In this document: piece by piece, positions 6,567-10,302 of the stretch
Position numbering within the stretch: the stretch's first letter is position 1
Layout: each line of letters begins with the position of its first letter
Made by a program: the position numbers and the translations under genes
The notes under the pieces: model-generated
Databases searched by the model: none
What the model saw: the letters and a program-made list of their open reading frames with translations, nothing else
What the model was told of the DNA's origin: nothing
Source of the DNA: Xanthobacteraceae bacterium
GTDB lineage: Bacteria; Pseudomonadota; Alphaproteobacteria; Rhizobiales; Xanthobacteraceae
Assembly: GCA_030037185.1 (NCBI GenBank)
Contig: JASHRR010001482.1
Location: 1 to 10,302, forward strand
Length of the DNA stretch: 10,302 bases
Direction: 5' to 3'

Positions 6567-7245
6567 ACGACGTGATACAATCTCCTCCGCACGACTTTCG
6601 CCCTATTCGTTGCACTCGTCCTGTTCCTAACCCTACCGCCTGCGCCCAATCCATCCTCGGCTTCACCCTGACGCGAAACCGAAATTGAATCTTCAAATCT
6701 ATCCCCACAGCCGGACGAAAACACGACCTCTTCTGGTCAAACTGCCGCAAAGGAAAGCAGCGTAGGGATCCTCGTGGGGACCACGATGCCTTCCCACTCG
6801 TAGAAGAAAGTAGCTTTTTGACGCCCACCGCGAATTGCTTAAAAGTATTTCTTAATTCCGAAAAAATGACGGTTCGTTTATGGTCGACCACGCGGCAAGA
6901 CCAGCCGCTGGTGACGGGCAATCCAAATTCTGCAAGCGAGCACGGTTTACCGCTGCTTCTTCCACACGGATGACATTCGGCAACCTCAACCGGCGCGTTT
7001 TTTGTTTGCGCCGAATGCGGCACACTGAACGCCGGGATCGCGACACGTCGCGCAACGTCTATTGGTACGGCGAGGAACGCCGGACCGGGTCGGCAACGGC
7101 CGTACGTGCGGGAGATAGCCGGAAGTGGATTGCCGTTGCATAGGGTGGTGGATAACCGTGCCAGCTATCTGCGGGTTGTTGAGGCGAAGCCGCTGACGCC
7201 AGCGTGACGACGCCGAGATGCGGCGGGTCTGAAAGGAGACAGTCG
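6567..7245. other. Stretch without a convincing gene upstream of the methyltransferase
   Basis: About 680 bases. One plus frame is open from 6689 to 7204 except for a single TGA at 6971-6973. Its products (for example HDLFWSNCRKGKQRRDPRGD before the stop and FFVCAECGTLNAG after it) are moderately protein-like but unrecognised. A short hydrophobic frame around 6582-6660 (TTFALFVALVLFLTL) resembles a signal peptide but runs into TGA. A minus frame of 185 codons (6466-7023) is Ser/Arg/Cys-rich and looks like a shadow. The part around 6820-6870 is clearly AT-richer than the surroundings. This is probably more decayed sequence plus the promoter of the next gene. Confidence 0.35.
7234..7238 (+). 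promoter_or_regulatory. Ribosome binding site of the methyltransferase gene
   Basis: AGGAG lies seven bases upstream of ATG 7246 and fixes that start over the in-frame GTG at 7204. Confidence 0.75.
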
Positions 7246-7944
7246 ATGACCTCCACCGATCCAAGACCCATGTCCCGCGCCTCTGCGATCCTCTACGCTA
7301 TAGGCTCGCCGCTGTGCCTTCTTGCGCTGGTCTTCCTGCCCGCAGGCAGGATCGATTGGATTCCCGGCTGGCTCTTCATCGCGGTCGTTGTTGCGGCCTT
7401 CGGTCTTTCTGCACTCCTGCTGGCACGCATGAATCCGGTGATCTACCGCGCCCGCAGCCGGTTCCAACCAGGTACCGAGAAATGGGACCTGATCCTGCTC
7501 GCGATCATGCTCCCGGCGATGGTCGCTGAAATCCCTCTCGCGACGCTCGACGCAGGCCGGATGGGATGGTCCGACGTACCGCTATGGGTGGTGCCGGCTG
7601 GCTACGTCCTGCTTCTCGGTGGCATCGCGGTCACGACGTGGTGCCAGGCCGTCAATCCGTTCTTCGAGCCGGGCGTCCGCATCCAGAAGGAGCGGGGTCA
7701 GCGGGTGATCACTTCCGGGCCGTACAGATTCGTCCGCCATCCCGGCTACACGGGGGCGATAGCAATGTTCATCGCAATTCCGCTCGCATTCGCCTCGTGG
7801 TGGGGCTTGCTGCCGGGTGCATTGGCGATCGCGTTGCTGGTTGTCCGGACGGGCTGGGAGGATCGCCTGCTGAAGGCCGAGCTATCAGGCTATGCCGATT
7901 ATGCTCGCCGAACGCGCTATCGGCTCTTGCCGGGCCTTTGGTGA
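7246..7944 (+). CDS. Isoprenylcysteine carboxyl methyltransferase-like membrane protein
   Basis: A 232-residue integral membrane protein with hydrophobic segments at about 14-32, 41-60, 80-97, 111-131 and 171-200. Its C-terminal half carries the family signature: ITSGPYRFVRHPGYTG (155-170), where Arg-His-Pro forms part of the S-adenosylmethionine pocket, and EDRLLKAELSGYADYARRTR (205-224), with the conserved Glu and the Y..Y..R cluster. This is the ICMT/PEMT-like methyltransferase fold. Bacteria lack prenylated CaaX proteins, so the acceptor of such homologues is usually unknown; lipids or small hydrophobic molecules are possible. Start ATG 7246 is supported by AGGAG seven bases upstream. It stands alone and converges on the SDR gene. 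Length is usual for bacterial members. Confidence 0.85.
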   Translation: MTSTDPRPMSRASAILYAIGSPLCLLALVFLPAGRIDWIPGWLFIAVVVAAFGLSALLLARMNPVIYRARSRFQPGTEKWDLILLAIMLPAMVAEIPLATLDAGRMGWSDVPLWVVPAGYVLLLGGIAVTTWCQAVNPFFEPGVRIQKERGQRVITSGPYRFVRHPGYTGAIAMFIAIPLAFASWWGLLPGALAIALLVVRTGWEDRLLKAELSGYADYARRTRYRLLPGLW

Positions 7945-8022
7945 GATGGTTTGCCCCGCGGCTGGGCGCGGGTGGTGGCTAACGCGGTGGTAGTAGTTTG
8001 TGACCCATCGAGGGCGGACCTT

Positions 8023-8064
8023 GTGTCACCGGCGTAAACGAGCGGTGGATCCGCCGAGTGACAT
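8023..8064. terminator. Strong hairpin between convergent genes, possible bidirectional terminator
   Basis: TGTCACCGGCG at 8024-8034 pairs with CGCCG-A-GTGACA at 8052-8063: an 11-bp GC-rich stem with one bulged A and a 17-base loop, extendable by a G-T pair. It lies between the ends of the methyltransferase (7944) and SDR (8076) genes, where a shared terminator is expected. No T-run follows on either strand. A second smaller hairpin, CCCGCG/CGCGGG, is at 7955-7972. Confidence 0.4.
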
Positions 8065-8075
8065 CGGTGAAAGTG

Positions 8076-8963
8076 TTAACGAAAATGTTCTGACAGGTCG
8101 GTCAGCAGGTCCGGCCCGGTGGGGTTCCAGCCGAGCTGATGGCGGGTCAGCGCGCTCGAGGCCGCAAGGTCGATCGTGGCGAGGTGGGCCATCCAGCCGA
8201 AGTACTCCGGCGCCTCCTCGGCTGTGATCGACTCGACCGGCATCTTCAACCCGGCACCGATCACCTCGGCGATGTCGTGCAGGGCAACACCTTCCTCGCC
8301 TACGGCGTGGTAGCGCGCGCCTGCCCGGCCCTTCTCGAGCACCAACCGGTAAAGCCGGACGGCGTCGGAGACGTGCACGGCCGGCAAGCGGTTCCTGCCC
8401 TCGCCGATATACGCCACCCGGCCCTTTTGCCGCGCCAACTGGATATGCTGTGCGATCCGGCCCTGATGGCGCGTGTCGTGCACCTGCGGCAGCCGCATCA
8501 CCATCACGCGTCCGTCCTTGGCGATGAGGGCGTCAGCCGCCTCCTCGGAAGCTGCACGGGGGAATTCGGCCGAGGTGACGTGATCGTCGGTTTCTACCGC
8601 CGGGCCGCCGGTCTTTGACCGGGCGAGGCCCGTGCCGGAGGTGATGACGAGCGGCCGGTCCGCGCCGGCCAGAACCTCGCCGAGCGTCTCGATGACCTTG
8701 CGGTCCTCCTCGCTGTGCTGCTTTAAGTTGGAGAAGTCGTGGTTGAATGCCGCGTGGATGACGCCGTCGGCTGCCTCGGCGGCAGTGCGCAGGTGGTCCA
8801 GATCGTTCACGTCGCCGCGAAACACCTCCGCCCCGGCATGGGTGAGCGCCTCGGCGCCGGCGCGCGAACGGCTGAGCCCGACCACATGATGGCCTGCGTT
8901 GACGAGTTCCGGAACAAGAAAGGAACCGATGAAGCCGGTAGCACCTGTCAGAAACACTCGCAT
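8076..8963 (-). CDS. Atypical SDR-family NAD(P)-binding protein
   Basis: A 295-residue Rossmann-fold protein beginning MRVFLTGATGFIGSFL, with the extended-SDR nucleotide motif TGATGFIG at 6-13. An Asp follows in GDVNDL (50-55), then VIHAAF (68-73), VITSG (106-110) and, late in the chain, VHVSDAVRLYRLVLE (196-210). The catalytic YxxxK of classical and extended SDRs is not seen; the equivalent region reads EFPRAASEEAADAL (133-146). This fits the atypical SDR subgroup that keeps the cofactor motif but loses the usual active site, so a reductase activity should not be assumed. The substrate is unknown. ATG 8963 is preceded by GAGG with a six-base gap. The kinase and transporter genes lie upstream on the same strand, but the IS256 stub separates them, so it is probably transcribed on its own. 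Confidence 0.9.
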   Translation of the reverse strand: MRVFLTGATGFIGSFLVPELVNAGHHVVGLSRSRAGAEALTHAGAEVFRGDVNDLDHLRTAAEAADGVIHAAFNHDFSNLKQHSEEDRKVIETLGEVLAGADRPLVITSGTGLARSKTGGPAVETDDHVTSAEFPRAASEEAADALIAKDGRVMVMRLPQVHDTRHQGRIAQHIQLARQKGRVAYIGEGRNRLPAVHVSDAVRLYRLVLEKGRAGARYHAVGEEGVALHDIAEVIGAGLKMPVESITAEEAPEYFGWMAHLATIDLAASSALTRHQLGWNPTGPDLLTDLSEHFR

Positions 8964-9238
8964 CCGTCACCTCTTGTGTGGGCTGGCTTTCGGCTCCGCG
9001 GCCCTGGTCAGCACAGTAGGCGAGCCCTGGTGAACGATCTACGCGCGCGTGTCTGTATTCTGTTCGCGATCTTCCGACAGATGTGCCTGGCATGGATCCG
9101 CTCTCTGCGGCCGCTGCGCAGTTTTGTCCTGAACCCAGGTAGCTACACCTTGGGCGGCTTCGACCTCGGCGAGGGGGGGCAGAAACGATGTGTACGGGGG
9201 TTTGTGGGAGAATACCTTTAAGGAGAACTCGCATCACG
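8964..9238. other. Spacer between SDR gene and IS256 stub
   Basis: No gene is recognised. The left part should hold the SDR promoter. The right part (about 9180-9238, with GATGTGTACGGGGG and TAAGGAGAACTCGCATCACG) looks like the untranslated left end of an IS256-family element, including the ribosome binding site of its transposase. No terminal inverted repeat could be defined because the other end is missing. Confidence 0.4.
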
Positions 9239-9351
9239 ATGGCTGATAGGACGATTACACCTGAGTTGCCGGATCAACACTGCTAAACTATCCGAAGCTG
9301 GAGGACCTGACTGGGGCATGACGGGGTTTTCAAGCGGCTCAAGAAGGCCCT
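9239..9351 (+). pseudogene. IS256-family transposase, N-terminal stub with frameshifts
   Basis: Conceptual translation across three frames gives MADRTITPELPDQ, then LLNYPKLEDLTGA, then DGVFKRLKKAL, which is the start of an IS256-family transposase (members commonly run ...LLDxLLxxYxKPEDLTGxxGLxKxLxKALxERAL). The first shift is in GATCAACACTGC near 9278, and the second is an extra A in GGGGCATGACGG near 9318. Upstream, AAGGAG in TAAGGAGAACTCGC is the expected ribosome binding site for this family. Homology stops at about 9350, exactly where the kinase gene (opposite strand) ends. The remaining roughly 360 codons and the right end of the element are gone, so it cannot transpose. Confidence 0.8.
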
Positions 9352-10201
9352 ACGACGTCGAAGAATTTCCGTTTGAGTACAACGCTTCTGCCTGCTCCCA
9401 CAGCCGGTTCAGGCTGTCGAACAGCTCCACATGCAACCGCAGCCGCACGGCGCCGTGAGCCTCGGTGATGCCCGCCGCGCCAAGCAACTCCCCAACGCGA
9501 AGCCGCAGACCTGGATAGTAGACGGATAGGCAGGCCAGGTCGTAGACCGGGTCCGCAAGTTGCGCATATTCCCAGTCCACCAGCATGGGGACGGGCCCGA
9601 TGAGGTTGCTGGCATTGAGGTCGCCGTGGGTCGTCACCGGCGTGGCCGCGAAGGTGGCGCAATCGGCTGCGAGCTGCCGTGTACGCGCGACCAGAGCGTC
9701 GATCTCTGCGGTGGCGGCCGGATCGCGCTCGAGGATGGCCCGTGCCTGCCCTGTCGCGATGGATACCGGATCGAACGCCGCAAGCCCCTTGGGGGGCGTT
9801 ATTGCGTGCAAGCGCCGGAGGCGGGCGCCCAGGGTGCGCAGGCCCTCGGCCGCCTGCAACTGCGCGGGAGTCCACATCCCGCCCTCGATGTAGTCCATGA
9901 GGATCCAGCGGCCGTCCGGCGCGGCGTCGAGCACGGCGGGCGCCACGCCCGCGGCAGCAGCGGCGCGGTGGCAGCCCACCTCGCGCAGCGAGTCCGCTCC
10001 GGGTCGCGGCCCCTCCCAGATTCGCTGCCGCAACACGAAACGACCCGCGCGCGTATCGATGCGCAGATTGCGATTTACGTTGCGGCCGCCATACAGCCGC
10101 TGGACGCTCAAGGGCGCTTCGCCCCCGGCGCAACCCGGAATGCGCCGCAAGAGCGATGCAGGGATCACCCAGCGGTCTGACGCCGGTATGTCTTCAACCA
10201 T
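9350..10201 (-). CDS. APH/choline-kinase-fold kinase, thiamine-kinase-like
   Basis: A 283-residue phosphotransferase. YGGRNVNRNLRI (37-48) is the nucleotide loop and RFVLRQR (54-60) carries Arg where protein kinases have Lys. HGDLNASN (192-199) is the Brenner motif with catalytic Asp194 and Asn199, and LVDWEYA (207-213) supplies the metal-binding Asp209. GGRN...FVLRQ and DWEYA resemble E. coli thiamine kinase ThiK and choline kinases more than antibiotic-resistance enzymes. The gene overlaps the 3' end of a PnuC-type transporter gene, suggesting that it phosphorylates, and so traps, the imported vitamin; thiamine or nicotinamide riboside are candidates (inference). ATG 10201 lies inside the upstream gene. 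GTG 10168 is an alternative giving a 4-base GTGA overlap and 272 residues. Neither has a strong ribosome binding site. The stop coincides with the IS256 stub, so the last residues may have been altered. Confidence 0.85.
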   Translation of the reverse strand: MVEDIPASDRWVIPASLLRRIPGCAGGEAPLSVQRLYGGRNVNRNLRIDTRAGRFVLRQRIWEGPRPGADSLREVGCHRAAAAAGVAPAVLDAAPDGRWILMDYIEGGMWTPAQLQAAEGLRTLGARLRRLHAITPPKGLAAFDPVSIATGQARAILERDPAATAEIDALVARTRQLAADCATFAATPVTTHGDLNASNLIGPVPMLVDWEYAQLADPVYDLACLSVYYPGLRLRVGELLGAAGITEAHGAVRLRLHVELFDSLNRLWEQAEALYSNGNSSTS

Positions 10202-10302
10202 TCAATGAAACCCGCAGCAGCAACGACGAGATAAACCAGGAACAGAAACGCCGTGAAAACCAGTCCCTGAGCGGCGTACAGCCAGGCCAGCACCGCATCG
10301 AC
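10165..10302 (-). CDS. pnuC: PnuC-family vitamin transporter, C-terminal part (runs off the window)
   Basis: The minus-strand frame enters at the right edge and gives 45 residues: VDAVLAWLYAAQGLVFTAF, then LFLVYLVVAAAGFIEW, then LKTYRRQTAG and TGA. This matches the last two helices of PnuC-type facilitators, in which an Asp, a short amphipathic stretch with a Gly-Leu, a helix rich in Leu/Val/Tyr and G-x-x-x-W followed by basic residues recur. PnuC proteins import nicotinamide riboside by facilitated diffusion; paralogues PnuT and PnuX carry thiamine and riboflavin, and substrate cannot be told from this end. The overlap with the kinase gene indicates translational coupling. The family call rests on a short, hydrophobic fragment and should be treated as probable. 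The N-terminus and promoter lie beyond the window. Confidence 0.7.
   Translation of the reverse strand, partial: VDAVLAWLYAAQGLVFTAFLFLVYLVVAAAGFIEWLKTYRRQTAG

Noticed and set aside
6466..7023. 185-codon minus-strand frame
   Set aside because: Ser/Arg/Cys-rich, lacks a ribosome binding site and runs antisense through the 6279-6566 frame; no family recognised.
8533..9237. 234-codon minus-strand frame overlapping the SDR gene
   Set aside because: Arg/Ser/Pro-rich shadow of the SDR gene in another frame, with no motif.
9560..10180. 206-codon plus-strand frame opposite the kinase
   Set aside because: Antisense shadow; the minus strand carries the HGDLNASN and DWEYA kinase motifs.

Overview
The window reads as an alphaproteobacterial chromosome or large replicon. 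The main taxonomic hint is a decayed gene for the NDUFS4-type accessory subunit of respiratory complex I, a protein found in alphaproteobacteria and mitochondria. The GC-rich coding sequence and the style of the IS remnants fit this, but genus cannot be told from the sequence alone. Coding density is low. Five complete genes and one gene cut by the right edge stand among broken genes and insertion-sequence debris.

Left part (1-2208): only degraded genes, all on the minus strand. They are an NDUFS4-like complex I subunit with one frameshift (335-644), a truncated XRE-type helix-turn-helix regulator with an in-frame TAG (684-839), and a C45-family autoproteolytic acyltransferase/hydrolase with about five frame changes that has also lost the codon expected for its catalytic cysteine (1108-2208).

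Middle (2570-5705): an intact small YCII-domain protein, then the most interesting gene of the window. This is a 780-residue STAND-type P-loop NTPase with two N-terminal membrane helices, a third membrane helix after the NTPase and winged-helix-like region, and nine nearly identical 22-23-residue leucine-rich repeats at the C-terminus. Charge distribution predicts that the NTPase is cytoplasmic and the repeat domain is on the other side of the membrane. It may be a membrane-anchored NLR-like sensor, possibly defensive, but the sequence does not prove a role.

Right of it (5706-7245): about 1.5 kb without a convincing gene. It holds four tandem 23-bp units resembling the multiple terminal repeats of IS21-family elements, and beside them an unrecognised open frame.

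Right part (7246-10302): an isoprenylcysteine carboxyl methyltransferase-like membrane protein (+) converges on an atypical SDR NAD(P)-binding protein (-), with a strong hairpin between them. A frameshifted N-terminal stub of an IS256-family transposase follows. It abuts the 3' end of an APH/choline-kinase-fold kinase, which overlaps the 3' end of a PnuC-family vitamin transporter gene. The last two look like a coupled uptake-and-phosphorylation pair for a vitamin such as thiamine or a nicotinamide nucleoside.
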